A stretch of DNA of 64,000 nucleotides. Origin: Sandarakinorhabdus sp. (GTDB taxonomy: Bacteria; Pseudomonadota; Alphaproteobacteria; Sphingomonadales; Sphingomonadaceae). Both the position numbers and the translations under genes were made by a program. Below, piece by piece: positions 9,291 through 18,338 of the stretch. Below the pieces are notes generated by a model, which was given only the letters and a program-made list of their open reading frames with translations, was not told where the DNA came from and searched no databases. The DNA is taken from positions 186,001-250,000 of the forward strand of contig JAIMKW010000001.1 in assembly GCA_020692215.1 (NCBI GenBank). Direction: 5' to 3'. The stretch's first letter is position 1. The number at the start of each line of letters is the position of its first letter.

Positions 9291-11108
9291 TCATGCCGCC
9301 GCCCGCGCTTCGCCCAGCAAAGGCGTGGTCGCGGCCAGCAGCCAGTCGCGCGCGTCGCCCGCCAGCTTGTCTGCATGGGCCGCGCGCACCCGATCATGAT
9401 AGCTGTCGAGCCAGCCGATCTCGGCCGGGGTCATCAGCGCCGGCTCGACCAGCCGCTTGTCGATCGGGGCCAGCGTGATCGTCTCGAACGCCAGCATCGG
9501 CTCCAGATCGCCCGGCCGCGGGTCTTCCACCACGATCACCAGATTTTCGATGCGGATGCCATATTCGCCGGCTCCGTCGGGGCCTGACTTGTAGAAGCCC
9601 GGCTCGTTGGAAATGACCATGCCCGCCACCAGCACTTCATCCACGCCGACAGCGCCGGGTGCGGCTGCGATCCGCTGCGGCCCTTCGTGCACGCCCAGGA
9701 AGTGGCCGACGCCATGGCCAGTGCCGTGCGCATAATCGAGCCCGGCAGACCACAGGAACTGCCGCGCCAGGATATCCAGCTGCCCGCCGCGCGTGCCCTT
9801 TGGAAAGCGCACTGTCGCCAGCGCGATATGGCCCTTCAGCACGCGGGTGAAGCGGTCGCGCATTTCAGCCGTTGGTGTGCCCACCGCGATGGTGCGGGTG
9901 ATATCCGTGGTTCCATCGGGATATTGCCCGCCCGAATCGATGAGATACAGGCTGTTGCCCTCGATCCGCCGGTTGCTTTCGGGCGTTGAATGATAGTGCG
10001 GGCTCGCGCCGTTGGGGCCAAAGGCGGAGATGCTGTCGAAGCTCAGATCCTTCAGCAGGTTCGATTCGCGCCGGAAACCCTCCAGCCGTGCCTGCGCATC
10101 CAGCTCGTCGGCCGCCGGGTCTGCATCCATCGAATGCAGGAATCTGGATACCGCAAGGCCGTCGCGCACATGGGCTGCGCGAATCCCTGCAAGCTCCACC
10201 GGGTTCTTGGCGGCCTTCATCGGGATGCACGGGTCGCGCGCTTCCACCAGCGTCACCCCGGCACGCGCCAGCGCTTCGAAAATGGCAGCAACACACCAGG
10301 CCGGATCCAGCATCACCGTGCCGCTCAGTGATTCCAGCGCCGGCCCGAAGGCAGCATAGGGCTGCACGGCCACATCGGGGCCCAGATGCGCTGCCACTTC
10401 GGCGGAAATCTTTGCCGGGTCGGTGAACAGGGTTGCCGTGCCGTCGTCTTGCAGCAGGGCAAAGCCGCGCACCACCGGCGTGCGCGCAACATCGCCACCC
10501 CTGATGTTGAACAGCCAGGCGATGGAATCGAGCGCGGCCAGCACCAGTGTCTGCGCGCCTTTCGCCTTCAGCCCGGCGGCGATTGCAGCGCGCTTGTCGG
10601 CCGAGGATTGCCCGGCGAATTCCACTGCAAGCGCCTCGGCTGGCGCCGACGAGGGCGCCGGCTGGTCTGTCCAGATGGTGTCGATCGGGTTGGTGCTGAC
10701 GGGGGCGAGCGTTGCCCCCTTTTCTGCCAGCGCGGCCTCCAGCTGCCGGGCAAAGCTGCGCGTGGCAAGCCAGGGGTCATAGCCGATCCGGCCACCGGCG
10801 GGCGCATTGGCTGCCACCCATTCGATCAGCGGTTCGGCTGGAATGGACCGATAGTCATACAGCCCGTTTTCCACCTGTTGGCGAACCTGCAGCGTGTAGC
10901 GGCCGTCCACGAACATGGCGGCCTTGTCCTGCAGCACGGCGGCGCTTCCGGCGCTTCCGGCAAAGCCGGTCAGCCACTCCAGCCGCCGGGCATAGCTGCC
11001 GACATATTCCGACATATGCTCGTCGGTCAGCGGAACCACGAAGCCATCGAGGCCCTGGGCGGAAAGGGTGGCGCGCAGCGCCGCGAGTCGGTTGGAATGG
11101 ATGCTCAT
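9291..11108 (-). CDS. Aminopeptidase P family (M24B Xaa-Pro aminopeptidase)
   Basis: A 605-residue three-domain Xaa-Pro aminopeptidase of the long, XPNPEP1-like type. Two N-terminal creatinase-like domains are followed by a pita-bread M24 domain. Metal ligands can be read as the two Asp in DSGGQYPDGTTDITRT, His in GTGHGVGHFLG, Glu in NEPGFY and Glu in YGIRIENLV. It removes N-terminal residues preceding proline, in the cytoplasm (no signal peptide). The start at ATG 11108 lies 5 bases after the preceding methyltransferase stop, so it is the third gene of the lgt operon. Confidence 0.95.
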   Translation of the reverse strand: MSIHSNRLAALRATLSAQGLDGFVVPLTDEHMSEYVGSYARRLEWLTGFAGSAGSAAVLQDKAAMFVDGRYTLQVRQQVENGLYDYRSIPAEPLIEWVAANAPAGGRIGYDPWLATRSFARQLEAALAEKGATLAPVSTNPIDTIWTDQPAPSSAPAEALAVEFAGQSSADKRAAIAAGLKAKGAQTLVLAALDSIAWLFNIRGGDVARTPVVRGFALLQDDGTATLFTDPAKISAEVAAHLGPDVAVQPYAAFGPALESLSGTVMLDPAWCVAAIFEALARAGVTLVEARDPCIPMKAAKNPVELAGIRAAHVRDGLAVSRFLHSMDADPAADELDAQARLEGFRRESNLLKDLSFDSISAFGPNGASPHYHSTPESNRRIEGNSLYLIDSGGQYPDGTTDITRTIAVGTPTAEMRDRFTRVLKGHIALATVRFPKGTRGGQLDILARQFLWSAGLDYAHGTGHGVGHFLGVHEGPQRIAAAPGAVGVDEVLVAGMVISNEPGFYKSGPDGAGEYGIRIENLVIVVEDPRPGDLEPMLAFETITLAPIDKRLVEPALMTPAEIGWLDSYHDRVRAAHADKLAGDARDWLLAATTPLLGEARAAA

Positions 11109-11113
11109 GCGCC

Positions 11114-12151
11114 CTAGGTAGGAAATCCGGCGGGCGCTGGCCAGCCGGGCGCGACAATTGCCATCGCCTGGAACAGGCGGCCCATGGCGCCCACAGACAC
11201 CAGCCGCACCCGCGCCGCCTCGATTTCCGCCCGCGTTTCGATCGACGCCATGGCCTTCAGCCGCTCGGCTCGCTCGGCAATGCCCAGCGCATCGAGGAAC
11301 TGGCCCTGCGCCTGCGGCCCGAACAGGCTTGCATGGGCGGCGGCTGCGCGGCCCACCGCGCCAAAATCGACATGGGCGGAAATATCCGCTTCCCCCAGGG
11401 TCGCCAGAGGGTCGGCAAAGGCACCGCCGCCAATCGCCTGCAGCGTGTCGCCAAGCGCCGGGCCCTTGTAGCCATAGTCGATGAACAACGCCGCACCGCC
11501 CTGTGCCGCCAGCCGTTTTGCAACGCCCGATACCAGCGCCTCGGACGCGAAATTGCGCTCGTGCACGCTGCCCGGCGGGGCGTTTCGCAGGGCCTCGGGG
11601 ATGAAGGCGACATTTGCCGCCATCGCCAGATCCCAGCCATCGGTGCCCACGCGGCGCAGCGCCCATCCTTCGTCCGTCCGCTCGAACTGGGTCAGCGGCA
11701 GGGCATCGAGGAATTCGTTGGCAACCAGCAGGATGGGCGCATCGCAGGGGATGGTGGTCAGGGTTTCGTGCCAGCTTGCCCCCGGCAGCTTGCGCGCCTG
11801 CTCGGCCCTGAGCCGCGGGCTCTTTTCCACCAGATGCAGGCGCGCGGCCTGCGCAAAGCCCGGCGCCGCCCTGGCCGTTGCGCGCAGGGCATCGGCCATC
11901 AGCGTGCCGCGCCCCGGCCCCAGCTCCACCAGCAGCACAGGCGATGGCGACCCGGCGCGCTGCCACATATCGGCCAGCCACAGGCCCAGCAGTTCGCCGA
12001 ACATCTGCGAAATTTCCGGCGCCGTCACGAAATCGCCGGAGGGGCCGAACGGCTCGCGCATTGCGTAATACTGGTCTGCGGCCAGCGCCATTGCGCGGGC
12101 AAGCGGCAGCGGCCCTTCGCGGGCGATGGTGTCTGCAATGGCCGGCGTCAC
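11114..12151 (-). CDS. Class I SAM-dependent methyltransferase, MidA/NDUFAF7 (DUF185) family
   Basis: A 345-residue protein. The family's N-terminal motif [20 protein letters not shown] is followed by the SAM-binding loop [18 protein letters not shown], then [10 protein letters not shown] and FIDYGY. In mitochondria the homologue NDUFAF7 dimethylates an arginine of complex I subunit NDUFS2, so a respiratory-complex assembly role is plausible here but inferred. GTG 12151 overlaps the lgt stop (GTGA), giving translational coupling. Gene order lgt-MidA is widespread in alphaproteobacteria. Confidence 0.92.
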   Translation of the reverse strand: MTPAIADTIAREGPLPLARAMALAADQYYAMREPFGPSGDFVTAPEISQMFGELLGLWLADMWQRAGSPSPVLLVELGPGRGTLMADALRATARAAPGFAQAARLHLVEKSPRLRAEQARKLPGASWHETLTTIPCDAPILLVANEFLDALPLTQFERTDEGWALRRVGTDGWDLAMAANVAFIPEALRNAPPGSVHERNFASEALVSGVAKRLAAQGGAALFIDYGYKGPALGDTLQAIGGGAFADPLATLGEADISAHVDFGAVGRAAAAHASLFGPQAQGQFLDALGIAERAERLKAMASIETRAEIEAARVRLVSVGAMGRLFQAMAIVAPGWPAPAGFPT

Positions 12152-12981
12152 GCCCGCACCGTCTCCCGCTGCCCAAGCGAAACCAGCAGATAGAGCCCGA
12201 CGGCGATCAGCGGCAGGCTGAGCGTCTGCCCCATCGTCAGCCCGAACGACAGCACGCCCAGCTGGGCATCGGGCTCGCGGAAGAATTCGATTGCGAAGCG
12301 CGAAAGGCCATAGCCTGTCAGGAAGATGCCTCCCAGCAATCCGGGTTTCAGCCGCGCATCGGTCAGCCAGAACAGCAGCTTCAGGATGACCAGCAGCAGC
12401 AGCCCTTCCAGCGCTGCCTCGTAAAGCTGGCTCGGATGGCGCGGTTCGGGCCCGGCGTCGGGGAAGATGATGCCCCATGTGCCATCGGTCGGCCGGCCCC
12501 AAAGTTCGCCGTTGATGAAGTTGGCGAGTCGGCCGAGGAACAGGCCGATGGGGGTGACAACCGCGACATAATCGAGGATGCGCAGGGCCGACAGGCCCTG
12601 GCTTCGCGCATAGAGCAGCATGGCGATGATCACGCCTGCAAGCCCGCCGTGGAACGCCATTCCGCCCTCCCACAGTTTCAGCGCCGCCAGCGGATCGGCC
12701 AGATACTGGGCAGGGTTGTAGAACAGCACATAGCCCAGCCGCCCGCCAAGGATCACGCCCAGTGTCGCCCAGGTGATGAGATCGTCGACATGCTTTGCCG
12801 TCATCGGGCTGCCGGGCCGCTTCACCATGCGCAGCAGCAGCCACCAGGCGGCAAGGATGCCCGCGATGTAGGCAAGGCTGTACCAGCGCAGCGCCAGCGG
12901 GCCGATTTGCAGGGCTATGGGATCGAGACCGAGGCTCCCCCATTCGACAGGTGTCTGGAAAAATTCCATGGCCGGCTTCAT
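12148..12981 (-). CDS. lgt: Prolipoprotein diacylglyceryl transferase
   Basis: A 277-residue inner-membrane enzyme with seven hydrophobic segments. It transfers diacylglycerol from phosphatidylglycerol to the lipobox cysteine of prolipoproteins. The Lgt signature is intact: [10 protein letters not shown], the catalytic-region His in [31 protein letters not shown], and [12 protein letters not shown] 12981 (MKPAMEFFQ) and ATG 12969 (MEFFQ) are both possible; the first has a weak AGGCG upstream. It is divergent from the acyl-CoA dehydrogenase with about 50 bases between starts. Confidence 0.95.
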   Translation of the reverse strand: MKPAMEFFQTPVEWGSLGLDPIALQIGPLALRWYSLAYIAGILAAWWLLLRMVKRPGSPMTAKHVDDLITWATLGVILGGRLGYVLFYNPAQYLADPLAALKLWEGGMAFHGGLAGVIIAMLLYARSQGLSALRILDYVAVVTPIGLFLGRLANFINGELWGRPTDGTWGIIFPDAGPEPRHPSQLYEAALEGLLLLVILKLLFWLTDARLKPGLLGGIFLTGYGLSRFAIEFFREPDAQLGVLSFGLTMGQTLSLPLIAVGLYLLVSLGQRETVRA

Positions 12982-13030
12982 ATCGCCTGTAAGAGACAAG
13001 CGCCAGAAGGCGCGAATGGGAGATTGCACG

Positions 13031-14227
13031 ATGGACGAAACGGCCGAACTTCAGGCCTTCCGCGCAGAAACGCGCGCCTGGCTTGACGCCAATTGCCCCG
13101 AGGAGATGCGCCAGCCCATCGAGGGCGACGGCGATGTCTGCTGGGGCGGCCGCAAGGTGCGTTTCAAGAACGAGGCGCAGAAGCTCTGGCTCGACCGGAT
13201 GGCGCAAAAGGGCTGGACAGTGCCGGAATGGCCGAAGGCCTATGGCGGCGGCGGGCTGAGCCGCGACGAAAACAAGATCCTGCAGACCGAGATGCGGCGC
13301 ATCAAGGCGCGCCCGCCGCTCAGCAGCTTCGGCATCTGGATGCTGGGGCCGGCCTTGCTGAAATATGGCAATGAAGCGCAGAAGCTGGAGCATCTGCCCC
13401 GCATTGCGCGCGGCGAGATCCGCTGGTGCCAGGGCTATTCCGAGCCGGGCGCCGGCTCCGACCTTGCATCGCTGCGGACATCGGCAATCCTCGATGGCGA
13501 CGAATTTGTGGTCAACGGCCAGAAGGTCTGGACGAGCTATGCCGACAGGGCGGACTGGATCTTCTGCCTTGTGCGCACCGATCCTTCGGCGGCCAAGCAT
13601 CTGGGAATCAGCTTCCTGCTGTTCGATATGGAAAGCCCCGGCGTTTCCACCAGCCCGATCAAGCTGATTTCCGGCTATTCGCCCTTTTGCCAGACCTTCT
13701 TCGACAATGTCCGCGTGCCCAAGGACAACCTTGTCGGCCAGCCGGGCAAGGGCTGGGACATCGCCAAATATCTGCTGACGCACGAGCGCGAGATGATCGG
13801 CGGGATGGACATGGGCTCGATGGGCCGGGATTCGATGCACCAGATGGCGAAGAAGGCGATCGGCACCGGCAAATCCGGCAGGCTGAAGGATGGCCTGCTG
13901 CGCGCCGACATCGTGCGCCACGAAATCGACGCCATGGCCTTTGGCCTGACGATGGAGCGGGTGAAGGACGAGGCCAAGGCCGGGCAGGGCGTTGGCGCGC
14001 TTTCGTCCATGCTGAAATATTACGGCACCGAGCTGAACAAGCAGCGCCAGGAGCTGTTGATGTCGATCGGCGGCTCCGACAGCCTGACGTGGGAAGGCGA
14101 GGACAGGCACGACGGCGACATGGCGAAAACCTGGCTTCGCAGCCGCGCCAATTCCATCGAGGGCGGCACATCGGAGGTGCAGCTCAACATCATCGCCAAG
14201 CGCGTCCTCCAGCTTCCGGGAGCCTGA
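13031..14227 (+). CDS. Acyl-CoA dehydrogenase, catalytic-type subunit
   Basis: A 398-residue ACAD-fold protein. The central beta-barrel signature [19 protein letters not shown] and the C-terminal [19 protein letters not shown] are present. E377 in the last motif occupies the catalytic-base position of the family. ATG 13031 has GGGAGA upstream. The next enzyme gene encodes a second ACAD that lacks this Glu motif. Such adjacent pairs are known to form alpha2-beta2 FadE enzymes acting on bulky (for example steroid side-chain) acyl-CoAs; that assignment here is inference. It heads the 13-19 kb lipid operon. Confidence 0.93.
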   Translation: MDETAELQAFRAETRAWLDANCPEEMRQPIEGDGDVCWGGRKVRFKNEAQKLWLDRMAQKGWTVPEWPKAYGGGGLSRDENKILQTEMRRIKARPPLSSFGIWMLGPALLKYGNEAQKLEHLPRIARGEIRWCQGYSEPGAGSDLASLRTSAILDGDEFVVNGQKVWTSYADRADWIFCLVRTDPSAAKHLGISFLLFDMESPGVSTSPIKLISGYSPFCQTFFDNVRVPKDNLVGQPGKGWDIAKYLLTHEREMIGGMDMGSMGRDSMHQMAKKAIGTGKSGRLKDGLLRADIVRHEIDAMAFGLTMERVKDEAKAGQGVGALSSMLKYYGTELNKQRQELLMSIGGSDSLTWEGEDRHDGDMAKTWLRSRANSIEGGTSEVQLNIIAKRVLQLPGA

Positions 14228-14263
14228 GCCGCATCTTCAACCGTATCAACAGAGGAGAATGAA

Positions 14264-14482
14264 ATGAGCCTACACGATCAAAATCCAAGCACAACGGCTG
14301 CATTCACTGCACTCAAGCACGTCCTTATCGCAATGTATGAAAGCGGCGCGTTAAACGATGATCAGTTTGACAAAATTGTCGACTCATTGCAGTCAGCGTC
14401 TACACAGTTAGTTGAATTTGGTGGACAAAATGCTCAAGATGGGTACGCAATAGGCCGATTGATTTCAGAGCTGCGGTCTTAA
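14264..14482 (+). CDS. Small orphan protein (72 aa) of AT-rich composition between two acyl-CoA dehydrogenase genes
   Basis: I do not recognise this protein. It has a strong ribosome site (AGAGGAG at 14251-14257), ATG 14264, and a TAA that overlaps the next gene's ATG (TAATG at 14480-14484), so it is almost certainly translated and coupled. The 72 residues are soluble, mildly acidic and probably all helical, with no cysteines or signal peptide; two segments (TAAFTALKHVLIAMYESGAL and FDKIVDSLQSASTQLVEF) look like amphipathic helices. Counting bases gives about 45% G+C against roughly two thirds around it, and codon choice (ttaaac, caaaat, acagtta) is unlike its neighbours. This suggests recent acquisition. 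The function is unknown. Confidence 0.75.
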   Translation: MSLHDQNPSTTAAFTALKHVLIAMYESGALNDDQFDKIVDSLQSASTQLVEFGGQNAQDGYAIGRLISELRS

Positions 14483-15624
14483 TGGTAGCCCTTGTCCTCA
14501 ACGATGAACAGCGGATGGTGAAGGATTCGGCCGACGGATTCTTCGCCAGCGAAGGCCCTGTCGCCCAGCTCAGAAAGCTGCGCGATGCGAAGGATGCGGA
14601 CGGGTTTGACCGCGGCCTGTGGGCGAAGATGGCCGAAATGGGCTTTGCCGGGGTTGCGATTCCCGAACAGTTTGGCGGCGCGGGCCTTGGCATGGTGGCA
14701 GCCGGGCTGATCCAGGAAGCGATCGGGCGCAACCTCACCCTGTCGCCCTTCCTGTCGTCGGCGATTGTTGCGGCGACCGCGATTGCGAAGGGAGGTTCCG
14801 ATGAGCAGAAGGCCGCGCTGCTGCCGAAAATGGCATCGGCCGCGCTGATCGTGGCGCTTGCTGCCGATGAATCGCCCCGCCACGCGCCGCAGCATGTGGC
14901 AACCAGGGCGGAACCCTCGGGCAACGGCTTCCGGCTGACGGGCGCCAAGCCCTTTGTGCTGGATGGCCATGTGGCCGACAGGCTGATCGTCGCCGCCCGC
15001 ACGTCGGGGGCAGAGGATGATGTGGCCGGCATCACCCTGTTCCTCGTCGATCCCAAAGCGGACGGGGTTTCCATCAGCCGGCGCTCCATGGTGGACAGCC
15101 GCAACGCCGCTGCAGTCACCCTGGAGGCTGTGCAGGTGGATGGCGCCGATGTTCTGGGAACGGTGGGCGAGGGCTTTGCGACACTGGAAGCCGCGCTCGA
15201 CGCCGGGCGCGCCTGCCTTGCCGCCGAAATGCTCGGTGTTTCGGCGCAGAGCTTTGAAACCACGGTCGATTATCTGAAGCAGCGCGAGCAGTTCGGGCAG
15301 AAGATCGGCAGCTTTCAGGCGCTGCAGCATCGGGCCGCGCACTTGTTCTGCGAAGTGGAGCTGGCGCGTTCGGTGACGCTGAAGGCGCTGACCGCGCTGG
15401 ATTCCGGCGATGCGCGCGCGCCCTTCTATGTCAGCCTTGCCAAGGCCAAGGCCGGCGATGTGGCGAAGCTTGCCACCAACGAGGCCGTGCAGATGCACGG
15501 CGGCATCGGTATGACGGACGAGTATGACATCGGCTTCTTCATGAAGCGGGCGCGGGCGGCCGGCGAAACCTTCGGCGATGGTGCGTTCCACGGCGACCGG
15601 GTGGCCCGGCTGCTGGCCTATTGA
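14482..15624 (+). CDS. Acyl-CoA dehydrogenase family protein, putative non-catalytic partner subunit
   Basis: A 380-residue ACAD-fold protein. The N-terminal helical domain (AIPEQFGGAGLGMVAAGLIQ), the middle barrel and the C-terminal helices (YLKQREQFGQKIGSFQALQHRAAH, QMHGGIGMTDEYDIGFFMKR) are all present. It lacks the EGTxxxQ catalytic-Glu motif of canonical ACADs; the sequence there reads AAGETFGDGAFHGDRVA. The motif-bearing protein encoded at 13031 is the likely partner in a heterotetramer. Its ATG overlaps the stop of the small AT-rich gene by one base, so translation depends partly on that gene. Confidence 0.92.
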   Translation: MVALVLNDEQRMVKDSADGFFASEGPVAQLRKLRDAKDADGFDRGLWAKMAEMGFAGVAIPEQFGGAGLGMVAAGLIQEAIGRNLTLSPFLSSAIVAATAIAKGGSDEQKAALLPKMASAALIVALAADESPRHAPQHVATRAEPSGNGFRLTGAKPFVLDGHVADRLIVAARTSGAEDDVAGITLFLVDPKADGVSISRRSMVDSRNAAAVTLEAVQVDGADVLGTVGEGFATLEAALDAGRACLAAEMLGVSAQSFETTVDYLKQREQFGQKIGSFQALQHRAAHLFCEVELARSVTLKALTALDSGDARAPFYVSLAKAKAGDVAKLATNEAVQMHGGIGMTDEYDIGFFMKRARAAGETFGDGAFHGDRVARLLAY

Positions 15625-15634
15625 TGCAGCGACC

Positions 15635-16066
15635 GTGCACCTGAACCATGTCACGCTGCCGGCGCAGAATTACGAGGCCAGCCGCGCCTTCTATCTGGCG
15701 CTGGGGCTGGTGCAGATCGTCGACGCGCCGCCGCGCTATGCCCGGTTCGAAATGCCGGGCGGCAGCACGCTGAGCATCGAGTTGATGGAGGGCGGCCAGG
15801 CGGGGACAGCGGAAATCTACCTGCACTGCGACAATGTCGATGCCGAGGCGGCAGCGGCCCGCAGGCGCGGGATCGTCTTTGATTACATGCCGCGCGACGA
15901 AGCGTATCTCTGGCGCTGCGGCCGGGTGACAGACCCTGCCGGAAACCGGATTTTCCTCTATCATGCCGGCAAGAATCACCGTTTTCCGCCCTGGCGGCTG
16001 GATGGGCGCACAGCCGATCCGGGAACAGGGCCGGGCGGACAAACCTCTGGGGAGAGACCATGCTGA
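15635..16066 (+). CDS. VOC (glyoxalase/bleomycin-resistance) superfamily protein
   Basis: A 143-residue protein built of VOC beta-alpha-beta-beta-beta modules: VHLNHVTLPAQNYEASRAFY begins the first, and TAEIYLHCDNVDAEAAAARR with VTDPAGNRIFLYHAGKNHRF the second. The metal positions fit His near residue 5, Glu in STLSIELME and His or Asp in the later strands. GTG 15635 places the start exactly at the first VOC strand but has no clear ribosome site; it lies 10 bases after the acyl-CoA dehydrogenase stop. The end overlaps the ligase start by 7 bases. The reaction is unpredictable (isomerase, lyase or epimerase of an acyl-CoA are options). Confidence 0.8.
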   Translation: MHLNHVTLPAQNYEASRAFYLALGLVQIVDAPPRYARFEMPGGSTLSIELMEGGQAGTAEIYLHCDNVDAEAAAARRRGIVFDYMPRDEAYLWRCGRVTDPAGNRIFLYHAGKNHRFPPWRLDGRTADPGTGPGGQTSGERPC

Positions 16067-17781
16067 CCGAACTTGACAAGGCCATCGATGCCGCAACGGC
16101 TGCCATCACGGCGCCCGGCGGGCAACTGGGGGTGGGCAAGGCGGTGATCCGCGGGGTGGACTATCCCGTGTTCGAGAATGCGCCGCCCAGCCTTCGCGAA
16201 TATTTCGCCTTCTTCATGCCCGCCCACGCCGGCAAGGAGTTCATCGTATACGAGGGCGAGCGCCTGAGCTTCGCGCAGATCGAGGCGGAGGCGGTGAAGA
16301 TCGCCGCCATGCTGCAGCACCGTCACGGCGTTTCCAAAGGCGACCGGGTGACGATTGCGATGCGCAACTACCCGGAGTGGATTTCCGCCTTCATGGGCGC
16401 AATCATGATCGGCGCGATCGTGGTGCCGATGAACGCCTGGTGGATTTCCGACGAGCTTGCCTATGGCCTTCGCGACAGCGGCACCCGCATTGTGATTGCC
16501 GACGAAGAGCGCACCCGCCGCATCGCCGCGATCGAGGGGCTTTCGCTTCCCATCATCGCCGTGCGCACCAGCCGCTCGGTGGCCGAAGGGCTGGGGGCCG
16601 AAACGCTGGAGGATGCGCTTGCAGCATCGCCTGCCGAGCCCTGGTATCTGCCGCCGATCTACCCCGAGGACGACGCGACCATCATGTACACCTCGGGCTC
16701 GACCGGAGCACCCAAGGGGGCGGTGGCGACCCACCGCTCGGTGGTATCGGGCGCGCTCAATTATCTGGTGCAGGGCCTGTCGATGCTGCAGCTTGCCATG
16801 GCGCAGGGTGTCGCCATGCCGGATCAGCAGGTGATGCTGCTGAATGTGCCGCTGTTTCACATCACGGGCTCGGTGCCTGTGATGCTGGTGTCTGTCGCCA
16901 TCGGCCGCAAGCTTGTGATCATGCACAAATGGGATGCCGGCGAAGCGCTGCGCCTGATCGAGAAGGAGCGCGCGACCTATTTTGTCGGCGTGCCCACCAT
17001 GAGCCTTGAACTCATCCAGCACCCCGACCGCGACAAATATGATCTGTCCACCCTGCTCGATATTGCCGGCGGCGGTGCGCCGCGCCCGGCCGAACATGTC
17101 GACCGCATAGCCAAGGCGCTGCCCGGCAAGAACCCGGCGATCGGCTATGGCCTGACCGAAACCAACGGCGTGGGGGCGGGCAACATCCGCGACAATTACC
17201 GGCTGCGCCCCAATTCCACCGGGCGTGCATCAAAGCCGCTGGTCGAGCTTGCTATCTTCGACGACGACATGAAGCCGGTGGAGCAGGGCGGTGTCGGTGA
17301 GGTGTGCATCCGCTCGGCGGCCAATGTCCGCGGTTACTGGAACAAGCCCGAAGCGACCACATCCGCCTTCACCGCCGACGGCTGGTTCAAGACCGGCGAT
17401 CTGGGTGTGCTGGATGAAGACGGCTATCTCACCATCGTCGACCGCAAGAAGGATATCATCATCCGCGGCGGCGAGAATATTTCGGCAGTGGAAGTGGAGG
17501 CCGCGATCTATGGCCACCCGGCGGTGGCCGAGGCATCGGTGTTCGGCCTGCCCGACGAGCGGCTGGGCGAGATTGTCGGTGCGGTTGCCTATCTGAAGCC
17601 GGGCGAGCAGCTGGAGAACGAGGCGCTCGTCGAATTCGTGAAGCGCGATCTGGCGGGCTTCAAGGTGCCGGCGCGGCTTTGGATGTCGGATCAGCCGCTG
17701 CCAAAGCTTGGCTCCGGCAAGATCGACAAGGTGAGCCTGCGCGCGCACTTCCGCGCCGTGCATCAGGGCAAGGCTGCGTGA
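16060..17781 (+). CDS. Class I adenylate-forming enzyme (fatty acyl-CoA ligase type)
   Basis: A 573-residue AMP-binding ligase. P-loop TIMYTSGSTGAPKGAVATHR, A5-type GYGLTETNG, hinge YLTIVDRKKDIIIRGGENIS and the C-terminal catalytic Lys in GSGKIDK are all intact. It should activate a carboxylic acid with ATP and transfer it to CoA, supplying the acyl-CoA dehydrogenases upstream. The start at ATG 16060 has GGAGAGA at 16051-16057. A paralogue sharing its unusual N-terminal layout (NAPPSLREYF, NAWWISDELAYGL) is encoded at 42642-44333. The substrate is not predictable from sequence. Confidence 0.93.
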   Translation: MLTELDKAIDAATAAITAPGGQLGVGKAVIRGVDYPVFENAPPSLREYFAFFMPAHAGKEFIVYEGERLSFAQIEAEAVKIAAMLQHRHGVSKGDRVTIAMRNYPEWISAFMGAIMIGAIVVPMNAWWISDELAYGLRDSGTRIVIADEERTRRIAAIEGLSLPIIAVRTSRSVAEGLGAETLEDALAASPAEPWYLPPIYPEDDATIMYTSGSTGAPKGAVATHRSVVSGALNYLVQGLSMLQLAMAQGVAMPDQQVMLLNVPLFHITGSVPVMLVSVAIGRKLVIMHKWDAGEALRLIEKERATYFVGVPTMSLELIQHPDRDKYDLSTLLDIAGGGAPRPAEHVDRIAKALPGKNPAIGYGLTETNGVGAGNIRDNYRLRPNSTGRASKPLVELAIFDDDMKPVEQGGVGEVCIRSAANVRGYWNKPEATTSAFTADGWFKTGDLGVLDEDGYLTIVDRKKDIIIRGGENISAVEVEAAIYGHPAVAEASVFGLPDERLGEIVGAVAYLKPGEQLENEALVEFVKRDLAGFKVPARLWMSDQPLPKLGSGKIDKVSLRAHFRAVHQGKAA

Positions 17782-18338
17782 CGCACCGCTGGGACGCCGC
17801 CAACCGCGCGCGGGGCTTCCAGATATTCCTCGCCGATCCGGACGATGCCGCCGCCATCGCGGACCTGTTTCACCGCAGCTTCACGGCCACCTTCGGGCAT
17901 CTGTATGCACCCGAGGATCTGGAGGGGTTTCTGGGGGACTGGACGGAAGACCGGTTCCGCAAGATGTGCCTCGATCCGGACTTTTCGGTTTTCGTGGGAG
18001 AGGATCCGGAGGGGCGGCTGCTGGGCTATTGCATGATGGGGCCGCAGGATCTGGGAATCCACAGCGACCAGAGCTGGTGGGTGCTGCGGCAGCTTTATCT
18101 TGAGGAAAACGCCAAGGGCACCGGCCTTGCCGAGGAATTGGTGAACATGGGCATTGCCGAATCCTTTGCGCGGGAGATAGCGGAAATCTATCTGACAGTC
18201 TGGGTCAACAATCATCGCGCCCGCCGATTCTATGAACGGCGCGGCTTCATCGAAGTGGGGTCCTATGCCTTCAGGGTGGGCAACACGGTGGACGACGACC
18301 GCATCCTGAAACTGGCACTGTGGCCTGCCGAATGCTGA
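17778..18338 (+). CDS. GNAT family N-acetyltransferase
   Basis: A 186-residue single GNAT domain. LRQLYLEENAKGTGLAEELV carries the acetyl-CoA pyrophosphate loop (K-G-T-G-L-A), followed by AEIYLTVWVNNHRARRFYERRGF, the classic beta-5 / alpha-4 segment. GTG 17778 overlaps the acyl-CoA ligase stop (GTGA), so the gene is coupled to the lipid operon. The substrate is unknown; in principle it could acetylate the neighbouring ligase as a regulator, but nothing in the sequence demonstrates this. Confidence 0.9.
   Translation: MTHRWDAANRARGFQIFLADPDDAAAIADLFHRSFTATFGHLYAPEDLEGFLGDWTEDRFRKMCLDPDFSVFVGEDPEGRLLGYCMMGPQDLGIHSDQSWWVLRQLYLEENAKGTGLAEELVNMGIAESFAREIAEIYLTVWVNNHRARRFYERRGFIEVGSYAFRVGNTVDDDRILKLALWPAEC

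Noticed and set aside
12152..14110. Minus-strand open frame extending the MidA-like methyltransferase upstream for about 650 codons
   Set aside because: It lies opposite lgt in another frame and opposite the acyl-CoA dehydrogenase; only the part downstream of GTG 12151 has family motifs.
14228..14490. Remnant of an insertion sequence around the AT-rich small gene
   Set aside because: No terminal inverted repeats, target duplication or transposase fragment can be found in the flanks.
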